This document shows, piece after piece, positions 8,635 through 16,803 of a stretch of DNA of 64,000 nt. The stretch comes from Pandoraea pneumonica (GTDB taxonomy: Bacteria > Pseudomonadota > Gammaproteobacteria > Burkholderiales > Burkholderiaceae). Under the pieces are notes generated by a model. That model did no database searches and was not told where the DNA came from. It worked only from the letters and a program-made list of their open reading frames with translations. A program made the translations under genes and the position numbers. How positions within the stretch are numbered: the first letter of the stretch is position 1; each line of letters opens with the position of its first letter. Location of the stretch: positions 62,001-126,000 of the forward strand of contig NZ_CABPSK010000001.1 of NCBI RefSeq assembly GCF_902459645.1. Reading direction: 5' to 3'.

Positions 8635-9003
8635 ATGAACCGTACCAATTTCCTTGCAGTCTGCCTGAGCACGGCAGCCGTTTGCTTCGCCACTTTCTTC
8701 GCAGGCCATGCGAGCGCGCAGTCGTATCTGGGCTCGGGCGACCTCAGTAGCATTCGTCAGACGAATCAGGCGGCACCTTCGCTGCATCCGTCGACGGGCC
8801 TCGTGGCTTCGGCGCCTGTCGCTGATGCGCAGTCGGCCAGCGCGGCCATCAACCGTGTGGCGAACGAGCGCAATGGCGCGCAACCGGGGCCGAGCGCACA
8901 GGATGTCGCCGCAACTCAACGGGCGCTCGATACGCGCGACTTGCAGCATCCGCGTCAGACGCGCACGTTCGATGCCATTGCGCGTCCGTCGCGGCCTGAA
9001 TAA
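8635..9003 (+). CDS. Hypothetical secreted protein
   Basis: A 122-residue protein with a clear Sec signal peptide (positively charged N-terminus, hydrophobic core about residues 8-22, cleavage likely after AGHASA). The mature 95 residues are polar, rich in Ala, Ser, Gln and Arg, and show no motif that I recognise. The start at 8635 is preceded by a GGGGG run. A longer in-frame start at 8575 would bury the signal peptide and is rejected. The gene is divergent from the LuxR regulator, so the 247-base gap may hold shared promoters. A strong hairpin follows at 9028. Confidence 0.65.
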   Translation: MNRTNFLAVCLSTAAVCFATFFAGHASAQSYLGSGDLSSIRQTNQAAPSLHPSTGLVASAPVADAQSASAAINRVANERNGAQPGPSAQDVAATQRALDTRDLQHPRQTRTFDAIARPSRPE

Positions 9004-9027
9004 TTCGATCGGTTAGGCATACAACGT

Positions 9028-9055
9028 CAGCCGTGTGATGCGCGTCACACGGCTG
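9028..9055 (+). terminator. Hairpin after the secreted-protein gene (terminator-like)
   Basis: A perfect 11-bp stem, CAGCCGTGTGA at 9028-9038 with TCACACGGCTG at 9045-9055, has a 6-base loop and lies 24 bases after the stop. The downstream tract (CGATATTTGG) is T-poor, so termination may be partial. Confidence 0.5.
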
Positions 9056-9119
9056 CGATATTTGGCATTCAGAATTTGTTCTGGATATCGAAGTATCGGT
9101 GTATCGGTGTTGCGGCCGA

Positions 9120-9365
9120 CTATTCAGCGAGTGCCGGAATCGCGCCCTCCTGAAACAGAACGCGCGGCGAATCCATCGTGCCGGACTCGTCGTCGACTAG
9201 CACTTCATAGGCGGCGATACCGGCAAAACCGGCGGCCATGGCTTGTGCGATGCGCACGGCGCCGAACTCGGTACTGGCCTGACGAAGTTCGCCGGGTTGC
9301 AACGCGCCGTCCTTATTCTTGCGATAGGGCACGACGATAAATTTGACAGATTTCGGATCACTCAC
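9120..9365 (-). CDS. Small protein of unknown function, probable SOS (LexA) regulon member
   Basis: An 81-residue soluble protein with the segment KFIVVPYRKNKDGALQPGE followed by an alpha-helical stretch and YEVLVDDESG. The GTG at 9365 is chosen because a strong ribosome site (GGGGAGAGG) sits just before it; an upstream ATG at 9422 lies within the promoter region. A near-consensus LexA box (CTGT-N8-ACAG) at 9415-9430 lies about 50 bases upstream, so the gene is likely induced by DNA damage. No enzyme motif or membrane segment is visible and I cannot assign a function. Confidence 0.7.
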   Translation of the reverse strand: MSDPKSVKFIVVPYRKNKDGALQPGELRQASTEFGAVRIAQAMAAGFAGIAAYEVLVDDESGTMDSPRVLFQEGAIPALAE

Positions 9366-9414
9366 GATGCCTCTCCCCAAGGAACTTTGGTGAAAGGAAA
9401 TGTAGCACAAGACA

Positions 9415-9430
9415 CTGTACAAAAAAACAG
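9415..9430. promoter_or_regulatory. LexA (SOS) box
   Basis: CTGT-ACAAAAAA-ACAG matches the gamma/beta-proteobacterial LexA operator CTGT-N8-ACAG exactly, and the flanks (CA before, TA after) also fit the extended site. It lies between the minus-strand gene starting at 9365 and the plus-strand acetyltransferase starting at 9530. A second inverted half, GTACAGTG at 9443-9450, pairs with CACTGTAC at 9413-9420 and may extend the operator. LexA repression of the minus-strand gene is the simplest reading. Confidence 0.75.
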
Positions 9431-9529
9431 TAATGTTTAAATGTACAGTGATTTTTTAGCGTGCTTCGTTCGTTGTTTCATTTTTCCTCGTTTTTTCCTC
9501 GTGCTTCCCCACCTCTCGCTCTGCCGATC

Positions 9530-10054
9530 ATGGCTAATTCGATTCACATCGTTTCGTGGCGCGACGATCACGTGCAGGCGTTGCCTGCGCTGGCCAACAA
9601 CCCGCGCGTGGCGGCGAATATGGCCGAGCGGTTTCCGTCGCCTTACACATTGCAGGACGCCCAGCGATGGGTCGCGACGGTGAGTGCGCCGCTGCTCGAC
9701 CCGAACCGTCCGGCTTGGGCGATCGAGGCGGATGGGCAGTTGGCGGGTGGCATCGGATTGCGCAGGCTATCGGGCGCTGCGTCGCATTGCGGGGTGATTT
9801 CCTACTGGCTTGGCGAGGCGTTTTGGGGGCAGGGGATTGCGACGGCGGCGCTCAGGCAGGCGCTGTCGCATGGCATCGACACGATGGGGCTGGTGCGGGT
9901 CGAGACGACGGTGTTCTCATGGAACGTGGCGTCCGCCCGTGTGTTGACCAAGTGCGGGTTCGTGCACGAGGGGACGCTGCGTAAGAGCTTCAACAAGCTG
10001 GGTGCGCTCGTCGACCGGGACGTGTTTGCGTTCGTGTGCGAGCGCAATGGGTAG
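9530..10054 (+). CDS. GNAT-family N-acetyltransferase (RimJ/RimL-like)
   Basis: A 174-residue acetyltransferase. The acetyl-CoA-binding region reads SYWLGEAFWGQGIATAALRQA, the RimJ/RimL-type motif A with a G-x-G-x-A core, followed by VRVETTVFSWNVASARVLTKCGFVHEG, the strand/helix typical of ribosomal-protein acetyltransferase relatives. It would transfer an acetyl group from acetyl-CoA to an amine on a protein or small molecule; the substrate is unknown. The ATG at 9530 is chosen because upstream in-frame codons encode a T-tract-derived Phe/Pro-rich stretch. It shares its upstream region with the divergent SOS-box gene. Confidence 0.88.
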   Translation: MANSIHIVSWRDDHVQALPALANNPRVAANMAERFPSPYTLQDAQRWVATVSAPLLDPNRPAWAIEADGQLAGGIGLRRLSGAASHCGVISYWLGEAFWGQGIATAALRQALSHGIDTMGLVRVETTVFSWNVASARVLTKCGFVHEGTLRKSFNKLGALVDRDVFAFVCERNG

Positions 10055-10131
10055 ACGAGGTGAAGCGCAAGGATCGGTGTTTGCGGGCGCGTGTGGCGAC
10101 GAGAAACTGAAACGCCGCGAGCCGTAGTTGA

Positions 10132-10162
10132 GAGCCCGTCGTTGTACGGGCTCGTCTGTTTT
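10132..10162 (+). terminator. Terminator after the acetyltransferase
   Basis: The stem GAGCCCGT (10132-10139) pairs with ACGGGCTC (10146-10153) around a 6-base loop. It is followed by a T-rich stretch ending in TTTT. It lies 78 bases after the stop and abuts the convergent small gene ending at 10161. Confidence 0.6.
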
Positions 10163-10349
10163 AACTGCCCGAGAGTTTCTTGGTCAGTGATTCGAGAAGA
10201 CTGTGCAGATATGCGGCGTCGCGTTCACCCGAGGCGGCCGGGTCGGTCACGCCTTTCGAGCCCGTCAGAGGGATGCCTTGCGCCTTGATGAGTTCTTGGA
10301 CGAAGGTTCTTGCAATTTGCCGAGCCTCAGGCAGATCGTATAGCGCCAT
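10161..10349 (-). CDS. Small hypothetical protein (62 aa)
   Basis: A 62-residue protein starting MALYDLPEARQIARTFVQEL, with amphipathic helical character and no membrane segment or signal peptide. The ATG at 10349 has a weak GGAG-like ribosome site (CGGAGCC) at 12 bases. The coding potential is supported by codon usage and by lack of a better frame, but it is short. Its role is unknown. Confidence 0.45.
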   Translation of the reverse strand: MALYDLPEARQIARTFVQELIKAQGIPLTGSKGVTDPAASGERDAAYLHSLLESLTKKLSGS

Positions 10350-10507
10350 GATATTTGGCTCCGATGTTGTGATGAGAGTCGGGATTGTGACACGGTGCGG
10401 CGCAAGCGCGGTTTATTCGAATCAAATGGCGTCGCATTCCGAGCCGTTAGAATTGGCTGGCAAACCGATTCCCTCGTGCCTTTATCGTGCTCTTAGTGAG
10501 TCTCGCC

Positions 10508-11260
10508 ATGCCGATCAATTACTTGCGGGGTTTTACCCAACCAGCGCGCACGGATGCGGCTAACCGCCGATTGGGGTGTTCTTTAGCGTTCGTTGCGGGC
10601 GCTGCGAACGCCGGTGGATTCTTGGCGGTTGGGCAATACACGTCGCACATGTCGGGCATTGTTGCGTCACTGTCCGACGACCTTGTATTGGGGCAGTTGG
10701 TGTATGTGTTTGCCGGTTTGAGCGCGCTGCTTGCATTTCTCTTTGGTGCTGCGACGTCCGCAATTCTCATCAATTGGGGGCGACGGCATCAGACGCATAG
10801 TGCTTACGCCGCGCCGCTGCTATTGGAAGCGGTGTTGTTGCTGTGTTTCGGTTTGGTCGGAACGAACTTGGAACACCATCGATGGTTATTCGCGTCTGCG
10901 ACGGTGGCATTGCTGTGTTACGTGATGGGGCTGCAAAACGCGATCATCACGAAGATATCCAAGGCCGAAATCCGCACGACGCACGTGACTGGGCTGGTCA
11001 CTGATATCGGTATTGAGCTGGGGAAGATGATCTACTGGAACCGGCCGGGACTTTTAGCTGAACCGCAACGGGTGACAGCGGATCAAGCGAAGTTGCGCCT
11101 ATTAGCATCGTTGCTCGGGATGTTTTTTCTCGGCGGCGTGGTGGGAGCGCTTGGTTTTAAACATCTCGGATTTGTATCGACGATTCCACTGGCGTTGATA
11201 CTCATCCTGTTGGCGATTGTGCCGTTGCTCGACGATATTTCGCATCGAACGACGAGGTGA
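10508..11260 (+). CDS. DUF1275 (YoaK) family membrane protein
   Basis: A 250-residue polytopic protein with about six hydrophobic helices and the family motifs: SLAFVAGAANAGGFLAVGQYTSHMSG near the N-terminus and MGLQNAIITKISKAEIRTTHVTGLVTDIG in the middle. DUF1275/YoaK proteins are inner-membrane proteins of unsettled function. The ATG at 10508 is preferred to one at 10487. Base composition of this and the next genes is slightly lower in GC and less codon-biased than the rest of the window. Confidence 0.85.
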   Translation: MPINYLRGFTQPARTDAANRRLGCSLAFVAGAANAGGFLAVGQYTSHMSGIVASLSDDLVLGQLVYVFAGLSALLAFLFGAATSAILINWGRRHQTHSAYAAPLLLEAVLLLCFGLVGTNLEHHRWLFASATVALLCYVMGLQNAIITKISKAEIRTTHVTGLVTDIGIELGKMIYWNRPGLLAEPQRVTADQAKLRLLASLLGMFFLGGVVGALGFKHLGFVSTIPLALILILLAIVPLLDDISHRTTR

Positions 11261-11325
11261 CATCGTGCGGGTGCATAGGCCGCGCATGCTAGGATTGCGC
11301 GCCAAAATAAGAACGGAGAAATCAC

Positions 11326-11700
11326 TTGATAAAGTGGTCTAGGGGAATCGGGGTACTGGTGTTTGCACTCACTTGTCTGAACGCGTATGGAACGACGTAC
11401 TCGGGCACGGTGCGACGCGCTGATCGGGTCATCAAATTCAAATGCACGCTGGGTCCGCATGTTTACCCGGCGGTCGCCAGAGACCATGAACTCGAGGGGT
11501 CGGTGAATGTTCGGGCTGTCATCAACATGTCAGGCCGGACTGAATCAGCGGTCATTGTGAAATCGTCGGGATGGCAAACACTCGACGAGGTGGCGCTCAA
11601 CTCAGTCAGAGAAACGAAGTGCGTTATCGAATCCACGGGTAAGCCGACGGAAGATGGCATTGGCGTGGAATTTCCTTTTGTATTTAGCTTAAAAGAGTGA
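11326..11700 (+). CDS. Secreted TonB C-terminal domain-like protein (TTG start)
   Basis: A 124-residue protein. A signal peptide (MIKWSRGIGVLVFALTCLNA) is followed by a single TonB-C-like domain (YPAVARDHELEGSVNVRAVI ... SGRTESAVIVKSSGWQTLDEVAL). There is no membrane anchor beyond the signal and no Pro-rich spacer, so it cannot be a classical TonB. Two Cys flank the domain (KFKC and ETKC) and could form a disulfide in the periplasm. The start is TTG at 11326 with GGAG at 11315-11318; no ATG is in place. The TTG lies in the context CACTTGA seen again in two neighbouring genes. Confidence 0.75.
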   Translation: MIKWSRGIGVLVFALTCLNAYGTTYSGTVRRADRVIKFKCTLGPHVYPAVARDHELEGSVNVRAVINMSGRTESAVIVKSSGWQTLDEVALNSVRETKCVIESTGKPTEDGIGVEFPFVFSLKE

Positions 11701-11800
11701 GCGCCTGAGGGCGCAAAGGCGGCGCATGACGCAGCCGAATTTCCATAAATAAGCGCTTGCGAGCCACCGTAGCGCCAACTCAACGAAACGGAAAATTCAC

Positions 11801-12172
11801 TTGAATATGTGGACCAAATTCGCAGGCGCGCTGGCCACCGTGGTACTTGCAACGCAAGCAAATGCGGACGTGGCGACGATAGATGTTGGGGGCACGCCAG
11901 TGACGATCGATTGTACGTTCACGAACGTTGAGTACCCTGCTCAAGCGCGGCGACTTGGTCTTGAGGGAACCGCTGTCGTTCAAACGACAATCGATTCGTC
12001 GGGCCGAGTTCGCGACCTTAAACTCCAAAGGTCATCGGGTCATCAGTTGCTAGACAATGCGGCGCTCAAAGCTTTTCGGGCTGCACAATGCAAGGTGGAT
12101 GCACAGGGACTCTCACCAGATAGCATGATCGCGTTTTCCAAGTCGGCCACGTTTGCCCTTAATCCGAACTAA
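11801..12172 (+). CDS. Secreted TonB C-terminal domain-like protein, paralogue (TTG start)
   Basis: A 123-residue paralogue of the preceding gene: signal peptide (MNMWTKFAGALATVVLATQANA), then a TonB-C-like domain (VEYPAQARRLGLEGTAVVQT ... SSGRVRDLKLQRSSGHQLLDNAAL). The two flanking Cys are conserved (IDCTF and AAQCKV). The likely start is TTG at 11801, preceded by a GGAAAA tract, in the same CACTTGA context; an ATG at 11807 would shorten the basic N-terminus by two residues. It ends 7 bases before the next gene, which also carries this domain, so the two are probably co-transcribed. Confidence 0.75.
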   Translation: MNMWTKFAGALATVVLATQANADVATIDVGGTPVTIDCTFTNVEYPAQARRLGLEGTAVVQTTIDSSGRVRDLKLQRSSGHQLLDNAALKAFRAAQCKVDAQGLSPDSMIAFSKSATFALNPN

Positions 12173-12179
12173 TACATCT

Positions 12180-13163
12180 ATGCGCAGCACACGGAAGTTG
12201 GTCGAAGTCGCGTTATCCATCACGGTGCTTTTTAGCACCGTATCTTTTGCGCAGTCGGTCGAAGCACCTCAGGACGCAAGCAAACTTGTGTCGGACTGCC
12301 GGCGTGAAATCGATGCCAAGCATTACGACACGATGAGCGACGTGTGCGAGCAAGAGGTGCGGCGCTTGAAAGAGGCGGGTGTTGCGCCCGGTGTCTACAT
12401 GGCATTGGATGTGGTCCGGGCCGCGATGCTATCGCAATCGGCGGCGGCTTGGCAGCAGCGCCTCGATCGGGCGCTACAGGAGACGCCCCCCGCGGACAAT
12501 GCGCGCTTGGCCGGGATCAACATGAATCTGGGCTCGGCATTGATGTTGGAGAAGGCGCCTCAGGCCGCGATCGCGCCGTTGACCCGAGCACTGTCGTTTG
12601 GTCCTGATGCCTTGGATGATAAGCAACGCGCTGAGACGGTTGCCTGGCTTGCCGATGCGCTGCTCCTGAGCGGCCAGTACAAGCAAGCCGCCCAACTCCT
12701 TGAGAGCCAAGTCGCGCCAGACGGTGCCGCAGTGCCGATGGGCCGCCGACTCAGCCTTCGCAAGGCGGAAGCCTATCTCGGTTTGCTGTCTGACCCTGCC
12801 AATATGCGCAGCGAAATGCGCCAGGTATGGCTGCAAAAGCGTTGGATGGCCTTGGAGAGTGCGGTTGGGGAGGGGCTTGCGTCGCGCGTGTCCCAGGTAA
12901 CGCCTAAGGGAGAGGTCAAATGTATTCTCCCTTTCGCCGACAGTTTGCCCGGTGGTAGTGGCGGCCGGCGCGGCTTGCAAGGAAAAGCGGCGGTCGATTT
13001 TGTGTTGGACGCTGAGGGTTCGCTAACGGATGCCCAATTAGCATCGTCGTCGGGCAACGACAGGCTCAACGAGCGCGCCGTCAGGGTGGTCAAGCATGCG
13101 CAGTGCCGACCGAATCCAGCACTGATAGGAATGCGGGTCCAAGCACCATTCATTTCCGAGTGA
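12180..13163 (+). CDS. Secreted TPR-like protein with C-terminal TonB-like domain
   Basis: A 327-residue exported protein. A signal peptide spans about residues 1-24 (cleavage near VSFAQ). Helical repeats resembling TPRs follow (about residues 50-215, including LNLGSALMLEKAPQAAIAPL-like and DALLLSGQYKQAAQLLESQ). The last 80 residues form a TonB-C-like domain (GLQGKAAVDFVLDAEGSLTD ... SGNDRLNERAVRVV) with the same Cys pair as its two smaller neighbours (VKCILPF; HAQCRPN). It lies 7 bases after the preceding gene. A role in periplasmic protein-protein interaction is likely, but no function is established. Confidence 0.7.
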   Translation: MRSTRKLVEVALSITVLFSTVSFAQSVEAPQDASKLVSDCRREIDAKHYDTMSDVCEQEVRRLKEAGVAPGVYMALDVVRAAMLSQSAAAWQQRLDRALQETPPADNARLAGINMNLGSALMLEKAPQAAIAPLTRALSFGPDALDDKQRAETVAWLADALLLSGQYKQAAQLLESQVAPDGAAVPMGRRLSLRKAEAYLGLLSDPANMRSEMRQVWLQKRWMALESAVGEGLASRVSQVTPKGEVKCILPFADSLPGGSGGRRGLQGKAAVDFVLDAEGSLTDAQLASSSGNDRLNERAVRVVKHAQCRPNPALIGMRVQAPFISE

Positions 13164-13201
13164 GTCTGCAAGAGGCGCTACAGATGCGAAGGAAGAATCA
13201 C

Positions 13202-13306
13202 TTGAGCCAGTGGTTGATAAGCAATGGTGTGTTGGCGATCGCTATTGCTTGTTTGAGTGGATGCAAGACAGGTGAGTTGAATAAGCCCGCGACGGGCGCT
13301 GAGTGA
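13202..13306 (+). CDS. Small lipoprotein, 34 aa (probable TTG start)
   Basis: A 34-residue peptide: basic/polar start, hydrophobic core (LAIAIA) and a lipobox CLSGC-K, followed by about 13 polar residues. The TTG at 13202 sits 6 bases after GGAAG and in the same CACTTGA context as the starts of the TonB-C-like genes at 11326 and 11801. All three then encode M-x-x-W. An in-frame ATG at 13184 (MRRKNH) is the alternative. It may be a remnant of a third paralogue that kept the signal sequence. The function is unknown. Confidence 0.5.
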   Translation: MSQWLISNGVLAIAIACLSGCKTGELNKPATGAE

Positions 13307-13388
13307 ATCAGATACCCTTGCGAGAACCGATCGACATTGAGTTCGAAGATTCGTGTCTCGTATCCGCATTCCTTGGGGGATCTGACAA

Positions 13389-13538
13389 ATGCGCAAACTG
13401 ACGTTCCTATTCCTTGCGTGCACGATGTTGCTTGCGAGCTGTGCCGTGTATGTTCCCGATGACGGTCCTCGCGGTGGGCGAGGCGGTCCTGGCAATGATT
13501 TCTGCCCGCCGGGACAGGCGAAGAAGGGTAACTGCTAA
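13389..13538 (+). CDS. Small lipoprotein, 49 aa, ending in CPPGQAKKGNC
   Basis: A 49-residue peptide with a lipoprotein signal (MRKLTFLFLACTMLLASC), then a Gly/Pro/Arg-rich linker and the tail DFCPPGQAKKGNC. Similar short lipoproteins with this C-terminal CPPGQAKKG tail occur in Burkholderiaceae, from memory. The two Cys in the tail could form a disulfide. Its function is unknown. A strong terminator follows 40 bases after the stop, which supports real transcription through this region. Confidence 0.6.
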   Translation: MRKLTFLFLACTMLLASCAVYVPDDGPRGGRGGPGNDFCPPGQAKKGNC

Positions 13539-13578
13539 CCCGGTCGGTGTGACGCACACCGCACTTGGGCCAATAACG

Positions 13579-13614
13579 AAAAAACCCGCACAGCCAAAGA
13601 CTGTGCGGGTTTTT
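13579..13614. terminator. Bidirectional Rho-independent terminator
   Basis: The stem AAAAACCCGCACAG (ending 13593) pairs with CTGTGCGGGTTTTT (13601-13614) around a 7-base loop. It has T-tracts on both strands, so it can end both the plus-strand lipoprotein transcript and the minus-strand tRNA transcript next to it. Confidence 0.85.
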
Positions 13615-13620
13615 CTATTC

Positions 13621-13697
<77 letters not shown>

Positions 13698-13955
13698 TGA
13701 GAGATGCATCGTTAAATGCATCGCTCGAAAGCAGGCGATTATAGCAGAGCTTTTCGCAGGAATGAAAGCGTCTGCGCGCATTCTCCGCATATTTTTTCTT
13801 CCGCCTACACCGCGCATCCATCTTGCCTCCCACCACGCACCGATCGCGCACCCACCGCAATCGCACCCGCAAACCCCATGATGGTTATCCCGAATGTCGT
13901 ATTCGGGGGGCCTCACCATAATGGAATCCTGCCTATCGAGGCTTGGAGACAAGCG

Positions 13956-15644
13956 ATGCCGCATATCCAGGGATTCGAGGCCGCACGCGACCTCTTGCTC
14001 GCGCAGCGCGCCCACTACGACGTGGCGTACCGTGACTTCCGCTGGCCCGTACTCACGCACTTCAACTGGGCCCTCGACTTTTTCGATCCGCAAGCACAAG
14101 ACAATCACACCACCGCCCTCTGGGTCGTAGAAGAAGACGGTGCCGACACGCGTCTCTCGTTCTCGCAAATGTCGGCACGCTCGAACCAAGTCGCCAACTT
14201 CCTGCGCGCCCAAGGCGTCGCCCGTGGCGACCGCGTCCTGCTCATGTTGCCCAATCAGGTCGAACTCTGGGACCTCATGCTCGCCTGCATGAAGCTCGGC
14301 GCCGTCATGATTCCCGCCACCACGCTCCTCGCTGCCGCCGACCTCGTCGATCGCATCGAGCGCGGCCGCGTGCGCCACGTCGTCACCACCACACGCGACG
14401 CCCTCAAGTTCGCCAACCTCCCGGGCAACTACCAACGCATCGCCGTCGGCGACAACACGCCCGAAGGCTGGACCTCGCTCGCACCCGCTTACGCCGAACC
14501 CGATACCTTCTCCGCCGAAGGCACCACGCTCGCCACCGACCCGTTGCTCCTGTACTTCACGTCAGGCACGACCTCGCGTCCGAAACTCGTGCTGCACACG
14601 CATCAGAGCTATCCCGTCGGTCACCTCGCCACGATGTACTGGCTCGGCCTCCAACCCGGCGACGTGCACTGGAACATCAGCTCGCCCGGCTGGGCCAAGC
14701 ACGCATGGAGCTGCTTCTTCGCCCCATGGAATGCCGGTGCGACGATCTTCATCTATAACTTCTCGCGCTTCGACGCGCGCGCCGCCCTCGAGACTGCCGC
14801 GCGCTGCGGTGTCACCACGCTCTGCGCGCCGCCGACCGTCTGGCGCATGATGATTCAGGAAGACCTCACGCGGCATCCAGTGAAGTTTCGTGAATTGATC
14901 GGGGCAGGGGAGCCGCTCAATCCCGAAGTCATCGATCAGGTGAGGCGCGCGTGGAACATCACCATTCGCGACGGCTACGGACAAACTGAAACTTGCTGCC
15001 AGATCGGCAACTCACCCGGCCAACCCGTCAAAGCCGGAGCGATGGGACGGCCGATGCCGGGCTACCGTGTCGTGCTGCTCGATCACGATGGCGTGCCCGC
15101 CGACGAAGGGGAAATCGCGCTCGTGATCTCGCCACGGCCCACCGGCCTGATGCAAGGCTACGAAGACGATCAGGAGAAAACCGCCGACGTGATGCGCGAT
15201 GGCTACTACCGCACGGGCGACGTGGCGATGCGTGACGACCGCGGCTACTTCACTTATGTCGGGCGCGCGGACGACGTCTTCAAAGCGTCGGACTATCGCA
15301 TCAGCCCGTTCGAACTCGAGAGCGAACTGATCAAGCACCCCGCCGTGGCCGAAGCTGGTGTTGTGCCAAGCCCCGATCCTGTTCGGCTCGCTGTGCCAAA
15401 AGCGTTTATCTCACTGCGCACCGGCTTCAAAGCCGACGACAAACTCGCGCTCGATATTCTGCGTTTCTGCCGAGATCACCTCGCGCCGTACAAGCGTATT
15501 CGCCGATTGGAGTTCTGCGATTTGCCGAAAACGATTTCCGGGAAAATCCGACGCGTCGAACTGCGCCGCACAGAAGAAGGGCGAAATCTCGACGCCCGCC
15601 GCGAACTTGAGTTCTGGGATGTTGATTTCACGGACTTGAAGTGA
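13956..15644 (+). CDS. AMP-forming acyl-CoA synthetase (acetyl/medium-chain type)
   Basis: A 562-residue member of the ANL superfamily that activates a carboxylic acid to an acyl-AMP and then an acyl-CoA. Core motifs are the ATP-binding loop YFTSGTTSRPK near residue 200, GYGQTE near 340, the hinge region YYRTGDVAMRDDRGYFTYVGR, and the C-terminal catalytic lysine in KTISGKIRR near 530. The layout fits medium-chain or acetyl-CoA-synthetase-like enzymes; the substrate is not determined. The ATG at 13956 is chosen because GGAGA lies 7 bases upstream. The gene stands alone, with no pathway partners beside it. Confidence 0.88.
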   Translation: MPHIQGFEAARDLLLAQRAHYDVAYRDFRWPVLTHFNWALDFFDPQAQDNHTTALWVVEEDGADTRLSFSQMSARSNQVANFLRAQGVARGDRVLLMLPNQVELWDLMLACMKLGAVMIPATTLLAAADLVDRIERGRVRHVVTTTRDALKFANLPGNYQRIAVGDNTPEGWTSLAPAYAEPDTFSAEGTTLATDPLLLYFTSGTTSRPKLVLHTHQSYPVGHLATMYWLGLQPGDVHWNISSPGWAKHAWSCFFAPWNAGATIFIYNFSRFDARAALETAARCGVTTLCAPPTVWRMMIQEDLTRHPVKFRELIGAGEPLNPEVIDQVRRAWNITIRDGYGQTETCCQIGNSPGQPVKAGAMGRPMPGYRVVLLDHDGVPADEGEIALVISPRPTGLMQGYEDDQEKTADVMRDGYYRTGDVAMRDDRGYFTYVGRADDVFKASDYRISPFELESELIKHPAVAEAGVVPSPDPVRLAVPKAFISLRTGFKADDKLALDILRFCRDHLAPYKRIRRLEFCDLPKTISGKIRRVELRRTEEGRNLDARRELEFWDVDFTDLK

Positions 15645-15693
15645 TGGTGTGAGGGCGGCGCCCTCACGTCACCACACCCGCGCAGCGACCGTC

Positions 15694-16467
15694 TCATCGC
15701 AAATGCTGAATCACCAATTCAGCGCCCAGCATCGCTAGCCCAACGAAGAAGCAGCGGCGAAACACCGGTGCGCTCACGCGTCCTCGCACCCACTGCCCGA
15801 AGAACATCCCGCCCAGCGCCGGTGCCAGTGCCAGCAACGACACACCCATCGCATGACCGTGGAAGATGCCGTCGCGTGCCAGCCCCGCGGCGAGCGCCAC
15901 TGTCGACACGGTGAACGACAACCCGAGCGCTTGCACCAGATCGTCCTTGTCGAGTTCCAACGCTTGCAGGAACGGCACGGCGGGAATCACGAAGACACCG
16001 GTCGCTGCGGTGACGAGTCCCGTCACCACGCCGATGCCGACCCCGAGCGCGCTGACTCTCCCGCTCGACCAGCCCGCCGGAATGCGCATACGCACTGCCG
16101 CGAGTCCCATCGCGGCGTACGCCAACAACGCGACGCCCAACGCAATACCGGGGGTATTGCCGCCACTCGCCAACCAGCCGCCGCCCGCCCACGTGCCAAT
16201 GCAAATGCCCACGAGCATCGGCCAGAGCCGCTTCGCCAGCGCGATGAAACGCGGGCCGGCCAGCAATTGCCAAACGTTGGTCACAAGCGACGGCACGATC
16301 AGCAGCGCGGCTGCTTCAGCCGTCGGCATGGCTAGCCCGAGCAACCCGACGGCGACCGTGGGCAAACCCAGCCCGATCACGCCTTTCACAAAGCCAGCGA
16401 GCAAAAAGGTAACGAGCCCCAGCGAGAGCAGGCGAATGAGATCGGTCAAGTGTTGTGTATTCATCAT
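15694..16467 (-). CDS. TSUP (TauE/SafE) family membrane permease
   Basis: About 257 residues with seven to eight hydrophobic helices. The N-terminal family signature is LAGFVKGVIGLGLPTVAVGLLGL, and the duplicated second half begins LGVGIGVVTGLVTAATGVFVIPAVPFLQAL. TSUP proteins export or import small anions such as sulfite, sulfoacetate or other organosulfur compounds. Two adjacent ATG codons (16467 and 16464) are possible starts; a longer version from 16503 is less likely. The gene converges on the acyl-CoA synthetase. Confidence 0.85.
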   Translation of the reverse strand: MMNTQHLTDLIRLLSLGLVTFLLAGFVKGVIGLGLPTVAVGLLGLAMPTAEAAALLIVPSLVTNVWQLLAGPRFIALAKRLWPMLVGICIGTWAGGGWLASGGNTPGIALGVALLAYAAMGLAAVRMRIPAGWSSGRVSALGVGIGVVTGLVTAATGVFVIPAVPFLQALELDKDDLVQALGLSFTVSTVALAAGLARDGIFHGHAMGVSLLALAPALGGMFFGQWVRGRVSAPVFRRCFFVGLAMLGAELVIQHLR

Positions 16468-16803
16468 GCTGCCCAGTATCGGTGCGCATGACCCCATCGC
16501 CAATGTGGCATTCGCACAGGGGCACTCAGCCTGACGCTGAGGCTCTTTTGACGCGCGATGGCGGGGTTTTAGGCGGCGTCCGACGCGCTTTGGCGTTTTC
16601 AGTTATGCTCAGGCCAAATTCGCGCCGTGCCGCGCCTGAAGTGCTTCCCGGAGACCGCTCCCGGCGAACCCACCGCAGGCCATCGGCACCCCGTAGACCA
16701 CCGTACGCCTGCCGTGCCCTCGTCCGCTCATGGCTTCGCTATGACAGGCACCGGCGGCGACAGCCATGCCGTACAGCATCGCGCCTCACCAGAGGGATGG
16801 AAG
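16468..16803. other. Divergent intergenic region between TSUP permease and gshA
   Basis: These 336 bases contain no supported gene. They should hold the promoters of both flanking genes; no operator or riboswitch-like structure stood out. In-frame codons upstream of gshA stay open back to 16627, so part of this stretch could be coding if gshA starts at the ATG at 16741. Confidence 0.5.
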
